The notes under the pieces were generated by a model. That model did not search any database, was not told the DNA's origin, and saw only the letters and a program-made list of their open reading frames with translations. 64,000 nt of DNA from Arthrobacter sp. B0490 (GTDB taxonomy: Bacteria; Actinomycetota; Actinomycetes; Actinomycetales; Micrococcaceae): contig NZ_PJIR01000003.1 in NCBI RefSeq assembly GCF_002929355.1, positions 372,001 to 436,000 of the forward strand, in the 5' to 3' direction. This document shows, one piece after another, positions 56,872 through 64,000 of the stretch (position 1 is the stretch's first letter; the number at the start of each line of letters is the position of its first letter). The position numbers and the translations under genes are program-made.

Positions 56872-56877
56872 TAGGCT
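56872..56877 (+). promoter_or_regulatory. -10 box TAGGCT upstream of the DoxX-like gene
   Basis: TAGGCT lies 36 nt before the ATG at 56914, so this message has a short leader with a GAAAGG ribosome-binding site. The rest of 56719-56871 holds at most a 27-codon ORF. Confidence 0.35.
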
Positions 56878-56913
56878 CAGGCGAAGGATCTTCCGCCAGC
56901 GAAAGGCACCACC

Positions 56914-57324
56914 ATGGGTTTCCGCCTCAGCCACATCCCCCTCCGGCTCGCGACAGGGGCGTTCATCCTCAACTCCGGCCTCGGCAAGACCGGCCTCGAC
57001 GAGGGCTCGGCGGGTTACCTGCAGGCCATGGCGTCCCGGGCCTTCCCGCAGGTCGCCCAGCTCGAGGCCCAGCAGTTCGGCAAGGCCCTCGCGGCCTGCG
57101 AGATCGCCCTGGGCTCGGCGCTCCTGGCACCCTTCGTCCCGAGCAGGGTGGCCGGCCTCGGGCTCCTGGCCTTCTCGGCGGGCATGATCACCATGTACCT
57201 GCGCACGCCGGAGCTCACGATGGAGGACGGGATCCGTCCCACGCAGGACGGCGTCGCCCTCGCGAAGGACAGCTGGATGGTGGGGATCGCCCTGTCCCTG
57301 CTCCTCGACCGCAGGAAGAAGTAG
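56914..57324 (+). CDS. DoxX-like small membrane protein
   Basis: This 136-aa protein has three or four hydrophobic segments. The opening [19 protein letters not shown] and the later [19 protein letters not shown] and [19 protein letters not shown] resemble the DoxX-like family. The function is unknown. The ATG at 56914 follows GAAAGG by 8 nt. It lies 29 nt upstream of the YedK-like gene and is probably cotranscribed with it. Confidence 0.68.
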   Translation: MGFRLSHIPLRLATGAFILNSGLGKTGLDEGSAGYLQAMASRAFPQVAQLEAQQFGKALAACEIALGSALLAPFVPSRVAGLGLLAFSAGMITMYLRTPELTMEDGIRPTQDGVALAKDSWMVGIALSLLLDRRKK

Positions 57325-57353
57325 CGCCGGCGGCGCCACGGGAGGTCGGGCGG

Positions 57354-58094
57354 ATGTGCGGGCGGTTCGTCATCGCGGGCAACAAGGCCGACCTCATCGA
57401 CGCCTTCGAGGTGGACGAGTCGGTCGAGGACGAGGTGCGGCCCTCGTGGAACGTGGCGCCGACCGACACCGTGCAGCTCGTCGTCGAACGGCTCGACCCG
57501 GAGACCGGGGAACTGACCCGGCGGTTGGAGCGGGCGCGCTGGGGGCTGATCCCGTCCTGGGCGAAGTCCTCCTCCGTGGGTGCCCGCATGATCAACGCCC
57601 GCAGCGAGACCGTCCTCGAGAAGCTGTCCTTCCGGGCGGCAGCGCTCAAGCGCCGCGCGATCGTGCCCGCCGACGGGTACTACGAGTGGCGGAAGAACGC
57701 CGACGGGTCGAAGACGCCGATCTACCTGCACGGCCCCGACGGCGCGCACCTCGGCTTCGCCGGCCTGTACGAGTTCTGGCGCGATCCCGCGACGGCGTCC
57801 GGTGAGCACCCGAAGGGATCGTGGGTGGTCAGCTGCACCATCATCACGCGGCCGGCGAGCGACGCCCTCGGCGAGATCCACGACCGTACCCCGGTGATCG
57901 TGCCGCCGGGCCTGCGCGGCGACTGGCTCGATCCGCGGAACGACTCGCGGCCGGCCGTCCAGGAGCTCCTCGACGCCATCCCCGACCCGGAGCTGGTCCC
58001 CCGGCTCGTTGGGGACCGCGTGGGATCGGTCCGCAACAACGGCCCGGACCTGATCGAACCCCTGCCCGACGCGACGAACGAAGGAGACGCATGA
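57354..58094 (+). CDS. SOS response-associated peptidase / abasic site crosslinker (YedK/HMCES)
   Basis: This 246-aa SRAP-domain protein forms a stable DNA-protein crosslink with abasic sites in single-stranded DNA through its N-terminal cysteine. Cys2 (MCGRFV) is present, as are N in SWNVAPTD, the E in the [10 protein letters not shown] motif and the H in [10 protein letters not shown], so the active site is complete. The ATG at 57354 is fixed by the need for Cys2. It overlaps the MBL-fold gene by 4 nt (ATGA). Confidence 0.93.
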   Translation: MCGRFVIAGNKADLIDAFEVDESVEDEVRPSWNVAPTDTVQLVVERLDPETGELTRRLERARWGLIPSWAKSSSVGARMINARSETVLEKLSFRAAALKRRAIVPADGYYEWRKNADGSKTPIYLHGPDGAHLGFAGLYEFWRDPATASGEHPKGSWVVSCTIITRPASDALGEIHDRTPVIVPPGLRGDWLDPRNDSRPAVQELLDAIPDPELVPRLVGDRVGSVRNNGPDLIEPLPDATNEGDA

Positions 58095-58834
58095 TCAGGA
58101 CCGACATCGCCCCGGGGATCCACTTCCTCGAGCACGCCCGGACGAACGTCTACCTCGTGGAGGACGACGACGCCGTGCTCCTGGTCGACACGGGCCTCCC
58201 CCGCTCCACGGCCCTGCTGCTCGAGGCGCTCGCCCGGATCGGCCGATCCGTGCAGGACATCCGCGCCGTCGTCCTGACGCACGGCCACTTCGACCACGTG
58301 GGCACCGCCGAGCATCTGCGCTCGCGATACGGCATCCCCGTGTACTGCCACCCCGACGACGCCTTCATCGCCGCGCACCCCTACAGCTACGAGCGGGAAC
58401 GCTCCCCCTTCCTCTACCCGCTGCGGTACCCGCGTGCCATCCCGGGCCTGCTCCACATGGCCGCCGCCGGCGCGGTCACCGTCAAGGGCCTGGAGGGCAC
58501 CCTGCCGCTGACCCCCGAGGCCGCCGCAGCGCTGCCCGGCGCGCCCCTGCTCGTCCCCACACCCGGCCACACCAAGGGCCACTGCGGCCTGCACTTCCCG
58601 GGCCGTGACGCGGTGATCAGCGGCGACGCCCTCGTCACGCGCGACCCCTACACGGGTCGTCCGGGCCCGCAGGTCGTGGCCCGGGCCGCCACCGCCGACT
58701 TCGCGACGGCCCTGCGCTCGCTTGAGGCGCTGAGGTCCACCTCCGCCGGCGTCGTCCTTCCGGGCCACGGCTTCCCGTGGCTGGCCGGCGTCGATTCGGC
58801 CGTGGCGCACGCCGTCGAGGTCGGTGGCCACTAG
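58091..58834 (+). CDS. MBL-fold metallo-hydrolase
   Basis: This 247-aa metallo-beta-lactamase-fold protein has the zinc motif VLTHGHFDHVG (HxHxDH) near residue 60, VPTPGHTKGHCGLH near 160, GDALVTRD near 180 and LPGHGFPW near 225. It most resembles glyoxalase II-like and general MBL hydrolases; the substrate is unknown. It is translationally coupled to the YedK-like gene by an ATGA overlap, though a functional link is unproven. Confidence 0.85.
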   Translation: MIRTDIAPGIHFLEHARTNVYLVEDDDAVLLVDTGLPRSTALLLEALARIGRSVQDIRAVVLTHGHFDHVGTAEHLRSRYGIPVYCHPDDAFIAAHPYSYERERSPFLYPLRYPRAIPGLLHMAAAGAVTVKGLEGTLPLTPEAAAALPGAPLLVPTPGHTKGHCGLHFPGRDAVISGDALVTRDPYTGRPGPQVVARAATADFATALRSLEALRSTSAGVVLPGHGFPWLAGVDSAVAHAVEVGGH

Positions 58835-58872
58835 CACCTGCGCCGCAGCGGGGCCCGCCCGGGCGGGGGCGA

Positions 58873-58878
58873 TACGCT
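58873..58878 (+). promoter_or_regulatory. -10 box TACGCT of the cardiolipin synthase-like gene
   Basis: TACGCT, a 6-nt gap, then the ATG at 58885; no ribosome-binding site. Confidence 0.45.
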
Positions 58879-58884
58879 GGGCCC

Positions 58885-60141
58885 ATGAGCTGGATCAAAC
58901 GCCGGACCGTTCTGGGATTCGCCCGTGTCACGATGAAGCGCGCCGTGGTCACCCTGTTCGCCGCGCAGGCCGTGGTCATCGGCGGGCTCGTCGGCGTGGA
59001 CACCTACCAGAAGCGCCGCCGCACCCGGCGCCCCGGCTTCCCCCAGCCCGGGACCTTCCGCACGAGGATCGCCGACACGGACACCACGGTGTACACGTAC
59101 GGCGAGGACCTCTTCGACGCCATGATCGCGGCCATCGACGGGGCCGAGCACCAGGTGCTGCTCGAGACGTACATCTGGAAGGGCGACGCCGTCGGCGCAC
59201 GGTTCCGCGATGCCGTGAACCGCGCCGCCGAGCGGGGCGTGGAGGTCTACGTGATCTACGACGGCTTCGCGAACCTCGTGGTCAACCCGTTCTTCTACCG
59301 GTTCCACCCGCTCGTCAACGCCTACCGCTTCCCCGTCCTGCGCCCGTCGATCGTCTTCACGAACATCCGCGGGACCGGCTTCGACCACCGCAAGGTGCTC
59401 GTGGTCGACGACGAGGTCGGCTTCGTGGGCGGCTACAACATCGGCTCGCTCTACGCGACGAAGTGGCGCGACACCCACCTCGAGATCCGCGGGCCCTCCG
59501 TCTGGGAGCTCCGCGAGGCCTTCGCCAACTTCTGGAACCTCCGGGCCCGGCCGCTTCGGCCCGAACTGCCGGATCGCAGCGCGTCGTTCTGGGAACCGCG
59601 CATCCGCGCCGTCAACAACATCCCCGCCTACCTCGTGTTCCCCATCCGGGGCGTCTACCTGGACGCGATCAACCGGGCGAAGGACCACATCTTCATCACG
59701 ACCGCCTACTTCATCCCCGACCGGCAGATCCTCGACGCCCTCCTGCGGGCGAGCCGCCGCGGCGTGGACGTCCGCGTGATCCTCCCCGAGGACTCCAACC
59801 ACGTCGTCTCGGACTGGTTGTCCCGCGGGTTCTACTCGTCCCTGATCAACGCCGGCGTGCAGATCCTGCTGTACCAGAACTCGATGATCCACGCGAAGAC
59901 GGCGACGATCGACGGCGAGTGGAGCACGGTCGGCACCGCGAACATCGACCGCCTGAGCCTCACCGGAAACTACGAGATCAACCTCGAGATCTTCGACCGG
60001 GACCTCGCGGCCACGATGGAGACGATCTTCGCCGTCGATTCGTCCAACAGCCGCGTACTGACCCGGGAGGAGTGGGAGGGCCGCCACCTCGTGGCGCGCG
60101 CCAGCGAACTCATCCTCGCGCCGCTGCGTCCGTTCCTGTAG
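58885..60141 (+). CDS. Phospholipase D-family protein (cardiolipin synthase-like)
   Basis: This 418-aa membrane-anchored PLD superfamily member has one N-terminal hydrophobic segment (about residues 18-37) followed by a basic stretch KRRRTRR. Two HKD motifs are intact: DHRKVLVVDDEVGFVGGYN near residue 166 and IHAKTATIDGEWSTVGTAN near 334. These are typical of cardiolipin synthases that transfer a phosphatidyl group between phospholipids. A single N-terminal helix instead of two makes the exact substrate uncertain. Its 3' end overlaps the convergent GntR gene by 32 nt. Confidence 0.85.
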   Translation: MSWIKRRTVLGFARVTMKRAVVTLFAAQAVVIGGLVGVDTYQKRRRTRRPGFPQPGTFRTRIADTDTTVYTYGEDLFDAMIAAIDGAEHQVLLETYIWKGDAVGARFRDAVNRAAERGVEVYVIYDGFANLVVNPFFYRFHPLVNAYRFPVLRPSIVFTNIRGTGFDHRKVLVVDDEVGFVGGYNIGSLYATKWRDTHLEIRGPSVWELREAFANFWNLRARPLRPELPDRSASFWEPRIRAVNNIPAYLVFPIRGVYLDAINRAKDHIFITTAYFIPDRQILDALLRASRRGVDVRVILPEDSNHVVSDWLSRGFYSSLINAGVQILLYQNSMIHAKTATIDGEWSTVGTANIDRLSLTGNYEINLEIFDRDLAATMETIFAVDSSNSRVLTREEWEGRHLVARASELILAPLRPFL

Positions 60142-60859
60142 CGCCGACCGCGCCCGTCCCGGTCCCGTCGGGGGCCGCGAAGCGCTCCATGTACCCGCGC
60201 TGCGAGGACCCCACATGGCCCGCCATCAGGCGGTCCGCCTCGTCCGCGTTGCCGGCGTCGATCGCCGCGATGATCAGGCGGTGCTCGCCCCATGACTGCT
60301 TGCCGCGGTTGTCGACGTCGGCCGCGTAGAGCCATTCGATCTTGCCCGAGATCTGCCGGAGCAGGGCTGCCAGCGACGCGCTGCCGCTGAGCTCGGCGAC
60401 ACCCAGGTGGAAGCGGATGTTCAGGTCGGGCAGGTCCGCGAGGGCGTCGGCGGCGACCGCGCGGTCGCCGTCGTCGAGGATGGCCGCCAGCGCCCGGCGG
60501 GCAGTCCACCACTCGGTGCTGGGCGCCTCGCCGGTGAAGTGCGCCGCCGCCCGCAGCGCCGCGCGGCGTGCGATCGTGGCCTCGATGACCCCGCGGACGG
60601 CGAACAGGTCCTCCGCGTCGTCGAGCGGGATCTTCGCGACCGTGGAGCCCGCGTAGGGCTTCGACTCGACGAACCCCTCCGCCTCGAGGGCGCGCAGCGC
60701 CTCCCGCACCGGGATGCGCGAGACGCCGTACGTCGCGGCGAGCGCCGCCTCCGTCACGCGGGCCCCGGGGCGCAGCGCGCCGAGGATGATGTCGCGTCGG
60801 AGCGCGTCGAGGACGCGCTGCGGGGCCGCCGCGTCCGTCTCAGGCCGCGAAGGCCGCAC
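60110..60859 (-). CDS. GntR-family (FadR type) transcriptional regulator
   Basis: This regulator is about 249 aa, with an N-terminal winged helix: LRRDIILGALRPGARVTEAALAATYGVSRIPVREALR is the classic GntR HTH. The helical C-terminal FCD effector domain (LFAVRGVIEATIARRAAL... HRLIIAAIDAGNADEADRLM) has histidines in NIRFHLGVAELSG and GEHRLI that could bind metal. The start is uncertain: GTG at 60859 has a GGAG 9 nt upstream; TTG at 60874 is possible. It follows the ABC ATPase gene with overlap and probably regulates that operon. Confidence 0.88.
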   Translation of the reverse strand: MRPSRPETDAAAPQRVLDALRRDIILGALRPGARVTEAALAATYGVSRIPVREALRALEAEGFVESKPYAGSTVAKIPLDDAEDLFAVRGVIEATIARRAALRAAAHFTGEAPSTEWWTARRALAAILDDGDRAVAADALADLPDLNIRFHLGVAELSGSASLAALLRQISGKIEWLYAADVDNRGKQSWGEHRLIIAAIDAGNADEADRLMAGHVGSSQRGYMERFAAPDGTGTGAVGATGTDAAARG

Positions 60860-62501
60860 CGGGGATCGCTCCAAGAAGTTCCTTCGTGTACTCGGCCCGT
60901 GGGCGGTTGAAGACGTCGTCCACCGAACCGCTCTCGACGACGTCGCCCGACTTCATCACGACCACGGTGGACGCGATCTGCCGCACCACCGAGAGGTCGT
61001 GCGTGATGAAGAGGTAGGTGAGTCCGAGCCTATCCTGCAGGTCGGCGAGCAGCCCCAGGATCTGGTCCTGCACGAGCACGTCCAGTGCGGACACCGCCTC
61101 GTCGCAGATCAGCAGCTCCGGTTCGAGGGCGAGCGCCCGGGCGATGGCCACGCGCTGCCGCTGGCCGCCCGAGAGCTCGTTCGGCCGGCGCTGCGCCACG
61201 GAGCGGGGCAGGGCCACCTGGTCCAGGAGCTCGCCGACCCTCGCCTGGCGGCCCCGGCGGTCCCCGACGCCGAAGATGCGCAGCGGCTCGTCGATCAGGC
61301 GCTCGATGCTGTAGGTCGGGTCGAGGGAGCCGTAGGGGTCCTGGAACACGGGCTGCACCTTCCGGCGGAGCGCCCGGCGCTGGGCGCCGCGCGTGGTCGT
61401 GAGGGACTCGCCGTCGATCAGGGCCTGCCCCGACGACGCCGTCTCCAGCCCGAGGATGATGCGCGCCACCGTCGTCTTGCCGGAGCCGGACTCGCCGACG
61501 ACCGCCGTCGTCGTGCCCCGTTCCACCGCGAAGGAGACGTCGTTCACGGCGCGGACCGTGCTGCCGCGCTGGCCGCGGAGGGCGAACTCCTTGACGAGGT
61601 TCTCGACCACGAGGATCGGCGGGGCGGGCACCTTCCCGGCGTCCGGGAGGGTGCCCGCCAGCGGTTCCGAGTCGAGCACCGCCGCCACGGACGGGGCGGC
61701 GGCGACGAGCCGCTGCGTGTACTCCTCCTGCGGGTCGAGCAGGATCTGGCGGGGTGTCCCCACCTCGACGATGCGGCCCTCCGACATCACGATGATGCGG
61801 TCCGTCCGGTCGGCGGCGAGCCCGAGGTCGTGCGTGATGAACAGCAGCGAGGTGCCGCGCGCGTCCACGAGCGACTGCAGGTGGTTGAGGATCTGCCGCT
61901 GGACGGTGACGTCGAGCGCGGAGGTCGGCTCGTCCGCGATGAGCAGCTCGGGCTCCCCCGCGAGGGCGATGGCGATGAGGACGCGCTGCCGCATGCCGCC
62001 CGAGAACTCGTGGGGGTACTGCCCGTAGCGGCGGTCGGCGTCCGGGATGCCCGCCTCGGACAGGAGGGCGACGGCCCGCTTGCGCACCTCGGCGCGGTCG
62101 GGCTTCGCCTCGCCTCGCAGGCTCGCCACGATCGCGTCGGCGACCTGCGGGCCGATCTTCATGGCCGGGTTCAGGTTGGACATCGGGTCCTGCGGGACCA
62201 GCGCCACGCGCTGGCCGCGGATGGTCCGCAGCACGGGCTCGGACGCCGTGGCGAGGTCCTCGACGTCGCCCCGCGTGCGTCCGGCGCCGAGCACGATGGA
62301 CCCGTGCGAGATGCGTCCGCTGCCGGGCAGCAGGCGCAGGATCGCACCGATCGCCGTCGACTTGCCGGAGCCCGACTGGCCCACGATGGCCACGCGCTCG
62401 CCGCGCCGCATCGAGAAGCCGATGCGGTGCAGGACGGGGGTCCCGCCGAAGGTCACCTCCAGGTCGGTGACCTCCAGGATGTTCTCAGCGTCCTGCAGCA
62501 T
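60840..62501 (-). CDS. Dual-domain peptide ABC transporter ATPase
   Basis: This 553-aa protein fuses two complete oligopeptide-type ATPases (DppD- and DppF-like). Walker A is GQSGSGKST (near 41) and GESGSGKTT (near 320), signatures are FSGGMRQRV (near 166) and LSGGQRQRV (near 433), and Walker B is LLIADEPTSALD and LLICDEAVSALD. It energises import of peptides or similar solutes such as glutathione (compare GsiA). The cognate binding protein and permeases are not in this window and may lie beyond the right edge. It overlaps the end of the gamma-glutamyltransferase gene by 17 nt. Confidence 0.9.
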   Translation of the reverse strand: MLQDAENILEVTDLEVTFGGTPVLHRIGFSMRRGERVAIVGQSGSGKSTAIGAILRLLPGSGRISHGSIVLGAGRTRGDVEDLATASEPVLRTIRGQRVALVPQDPMSNLNPAMKIGPQVADAIVASLRGEAKPDRAEVRKRAVALLSEAGIPDADRRYGQYPHEFSGGMRQRVLIAIALAGEPELLIADEPTSALDVTVQRQILNHLQSLVDARGTSLLFITHDLGLAADRTDRIIVMSEGRIVEVGTPRQILLDPQEEYTQRLVAAAPSVAAVLDSEPLAGTLPDAGKVPAPPILVVENLVKEFALRGQRGSTVRAVNDVSFAVERGTTTAVVGESGSGKTTVARIILGLETASSGQALIDGESLTTTRGAQRRALRRKVQPVFQDPYGSLDPTYSIERLIDEPLRIFGVGDRRGRQARVGELLDQVALPRSVAQRRPNELSGGQRQRVAIARALALEPELLICDEAVSALDVLVQDQILGLLADLQDRLGLTYLFITHDLSVVRQIASTVVVMKSGDVVESGSVDDVFNRPRAEYTKELLGAIPGAAFAA

Positions 62502-64000
62502 AGCCCTGTGCTCCTCGCGGGTTGGCGGCGGCCGAGAGCACGCCGGTGTCGTGGTCCTTGGAGACGGAGGAGAGGCGCCCGAGGGACCAGTCCCCCGCCC
62601 GTGTCACGGCATGGCCCCGGCGTTCGAGGTCCGCGATGACGTCCTCGCCCAGCCGGTCCTCGACGACGGCGCCGCCCGGTTCCCAGGTGCGCGGCCAGAA
62701 GGATCCGGGGATGGACGTGGTGTGCAGGGACGGTGCGTCGATGGCCTGCTGCGGCGTGTACCCGCCGACGATCGTGCGGAGGATGTAGAGCAGCTGCCAC
62801 TGGTCCTGCTGGTCGCCGCCGGGCGAGCCGAGGGCGACGACGGGTCTCCCGTCCCGGAGGATCAGCGTGGGGGTGAGGGTGGTGCGGGGCCGCTTGCCGG
62901 GCTGCAGCGTGGAGGGCGCGCCCTCCTCGAGCCACGTCATCTGGAGCCGCGAGCCGAGGCAGAAACCGAGTTCGGGGATGGTCGGTGAGGACTGCAGCCA
63001 GCCCCCGCTCGGCGTCGCGGAGACCATGTTCCCGGCCGAGTCGACGACGTCGATGTGGCACGTGTCGCCGCGCGTCTCGCCGCTGCGGGACACCGTGGGT
63101 TCCCCCACGCCGGCGAAGCCGCCGGAGCCGACCAGCGCGGGCGGCGTGTAGTCGGTGCGCAGCGGCGGGGTGAAGGGCTCCACGCCGGGGACGGTCCCGG
63201 GCCGGAACTCGAGCGAGGCATCAGCGGTGATCAGGGCCCGGCGCTCCGCGGCGTACTCCGCGGAGAGCAGGTACTCCAGGGGTACGTCGGCGTCGCCGTA
63301 GTAGGCCTCGCGGTCGGCGATGGCGAGCTTCTGCGCCTCGAGGATGGTATGCGCGCCGAGGGCGGTGGACGGGTCGAGCCGGTCGTCGTCGAACCCGTCG
63401 AGGATGGCGAGGGTCTGCAGCAGGGCGGGGCCCTGCCCCCACGGTCCGGTCTTGGCGATGGTGTGGCCGCGGAACTCGAGGGTCGCGGCCTCCTCGTAGC
63501 CGGCCCGGAACCCTGCGAAGTCCTCGACGGTGATCACGCCGGCGTGGTCCAGCCCGGAGGAATGCCGGTGCGGCGTCGCCACGAACGCGGCGGAGGCCTG
63601 CGCGACGAGCCCCGTACGCCACTCGAGCCGTGCGGCGTCGATCCGCTCGGCCCGTGTCCCGCCGTCGCCGGCGGCGCCGACCAGGGACCCGAGGACGCGG
63701 GCATAGGCCTCGTTCCGGATCACCTCGCCCTCGCATGGCGGCCTGCCCTTGGGCATCCAGAGGGCCGCGGACGTGGGCCAGTGCTCGGTGAAGAGGTCCG
63801 CCACGGCCGCGATGGTCGCCCCCACGCGTCCGACGATCGGGTGACCGTCCCGCGCATAGCCGATCGCGAACGCCAGGACGTCCTCGAGCTCCCACGTGCC
63901 GTGGTCGCGCAGCAGGAGCAGCCACGCGTCGACGGCGGCGGGGACGGCCGCGGCGAGGGCGCCCGCGCCCGGGACGAGCTCGAGGCCCTCGGCGAGGTAG
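62485..64000 (-). CDS. ggt: Gamma-glutamyltransferase, 5' end outside window
   Basis: At least 505 codons of a gamma-glutamyltranspeptidase; the frame stays open to the right edge (it enters as YLAEGLELVPGAGALAAAV), so the start lies beyond 64000. The segments WLLLLRDHGTWELEDVLAFA, DFAGFRAGYEEA and KTGPWGQGPALLQTL belong to the large subunit. The autoprocessing Thr lies in RGDTCHIDVVD, and a GSPGGDQQ oxyanion-region motif follows. It hydrolyses or transfers gamma-glutamyl groups from glutathione-like compounds. Overlap with the ABC ATPase gene indicates a ggt-ABC-gntR operon for gamma-glutamyl peptide use. Confidence 0.9.
   Translation of the reverse strand, partial: YLAEGLELVPGAGALAAAVPAAVDAWLLLLRDHGTWELEDVLAFAIGYARDGHPIVGRVGATIAAVADLFTEHWPTSAALWMPKGRPPCEGEVIRNEAYARVLGSLVGAAGDGGTRAERIDAARLEWRTGLVAQASAAFVATPHRHSSGLDHAGVITVEDFAGFRAGYEEAATLEFRGHTIAKTGPWGQGPALLQTLAILDGFDDDRLDPSTALGAHTILEAQKLAIADREAYYGDADVPLEYLLSAEYAAERRALITADASLEFRPGTVPGVEPFTPPLRTDYTPPALVGSGGFAGVGEPTVSRSGETRGDTCHIDVVDSAGNMVSATPSGGWLQSSPTIPELGFCLGSRLQMTWLEEGAPSTLQPGKRPRTTLTPTLILRDGRPVVALGSPGGDQQDQWQLLYILRTIVGGYTPQQAIDAPSLHTTSIPGSFWPRTWEPGGAVVEDRLGEDVIADLERRGHAVTRAGDWSLGRLSSVSKDHDTGVLSAAANPRGAQGYAAGR

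Noticed and set aside
56791-56874. 27-codon ORF ([14 protein letters not shown]...) with a GGAG before its ATG, upstream of the DoxX-like gene
   Set aside because: It ends at the presumed -10 box of the next gene, has no distinctive composition, and nothing supports it beyond the ribosome-binding sequence.

Overview
The window is 64 kb of very GC-rich chromosomal DNA. Gene content points to a high-GC actinobacterium of the Micrococcaceae, most likely Arthrobacter in the broad sense. The indicators are a monomeric NADP isocitrate dehydrogenase, an actinobacterial sdhCDAB operon, a purN-DUF6350 neighbourhood, a Stealth-type phosphotransferase, an MmsAB-type sugar importer and many GTG/TTG starts. 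This is inference from gene families; there is no 16S gene in the window. I saw no tRNA, rRNA, insertion sequence, prophage or CRISPR array. The gene order looks like ordinary chromosome with a few accessory surface and transport loci.

Layout, left to right. (1) 0-7.5 kb, minus strand: a complete nucleoside uptake and salvage operon (BMP lipoprotein, ABC ATPase, two permeases, cytidine deaminase, thymidine phosphorylase). A very strong hairpin lies between the lipoprotein gene and the rest. (2) 7.7-10.2 kb: an M20 amidohydrolase and a mannose-1-phosphate guanylyltransferase. (3) 10.4-13.9 kb, plus strand: sdhCDAB. (4) 14-17.6 kb, minus strand: xthA, trpS, a 2H phosphoesterase and a YihY membrane protein. 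(5) 18.3-19.7 kb: a secreted CHRD-like protein followed by a class F sortase-like lipoprotein. (6) 19.8-22.4 kb: a DrrA/DrrB-type ABC exporter.

(7) 22.4-27.7 kb is a one-carbon cluster: glyA (behind a ZTP riboswitch), a tiny cysteine-rich ORF and folD on the minus strand; a flavin monooxygenase, purU and a gamma-carbonic-anhydrase-like protein on the plus strand. (8) 27.7-33.1 kb: a ROK repressor and an MmsA-MmsB-ChvE-type monosaccharide importer that share a promoter motif, then decayed gene remnants and a Gfo/Idh/MocA oxidoreductase. (9) 34.7-37.7 kb: a seven-repeat chaplin-like cell-wall protein with an LAxTG-type sorting signal and a PV-rich secreted partner. (10) 37.8-46 kb: icd, purH, an MFS transporter and a secreted alpha-amylase. 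(11) 46-53 kb: corA, purN, small membrane proteins, DUF6350, a TauE/SafE permease, DUF1684, a potassium channel and a glycosyltransferase. (12) 53-64 kb: a Stealth phosphotransferase, a pyrimidine-dimer-glycosylase-like protein, a phosphodiesterase, a DoxX-like protein, a YedK/HMCES protein, an MBL hydrolase, a cardiolipin synthase-like protein, and a gamma-glutamyltransferase / dual-ATPase ABC / GntR operon that runs off the right edge.

Most noteworthy: the ZTP riboswitch and the cysteine-rich micro-ORF coupled between glyA and folD; the chaplin-like repeat protein with perfect 192-bp DNA repeats; a recurrent TAnnnT box exactly 6-7 nt before the start codon of about a dozen genes, implying widespread leaderless mRNAs, one of which appears to encode a six-residue leader peptide; the shared ROK/MmsA promoter motif; and a probable ATT start codon for the Stealth gene. 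I did not find an obviously new multi-gene defence or mobile system.
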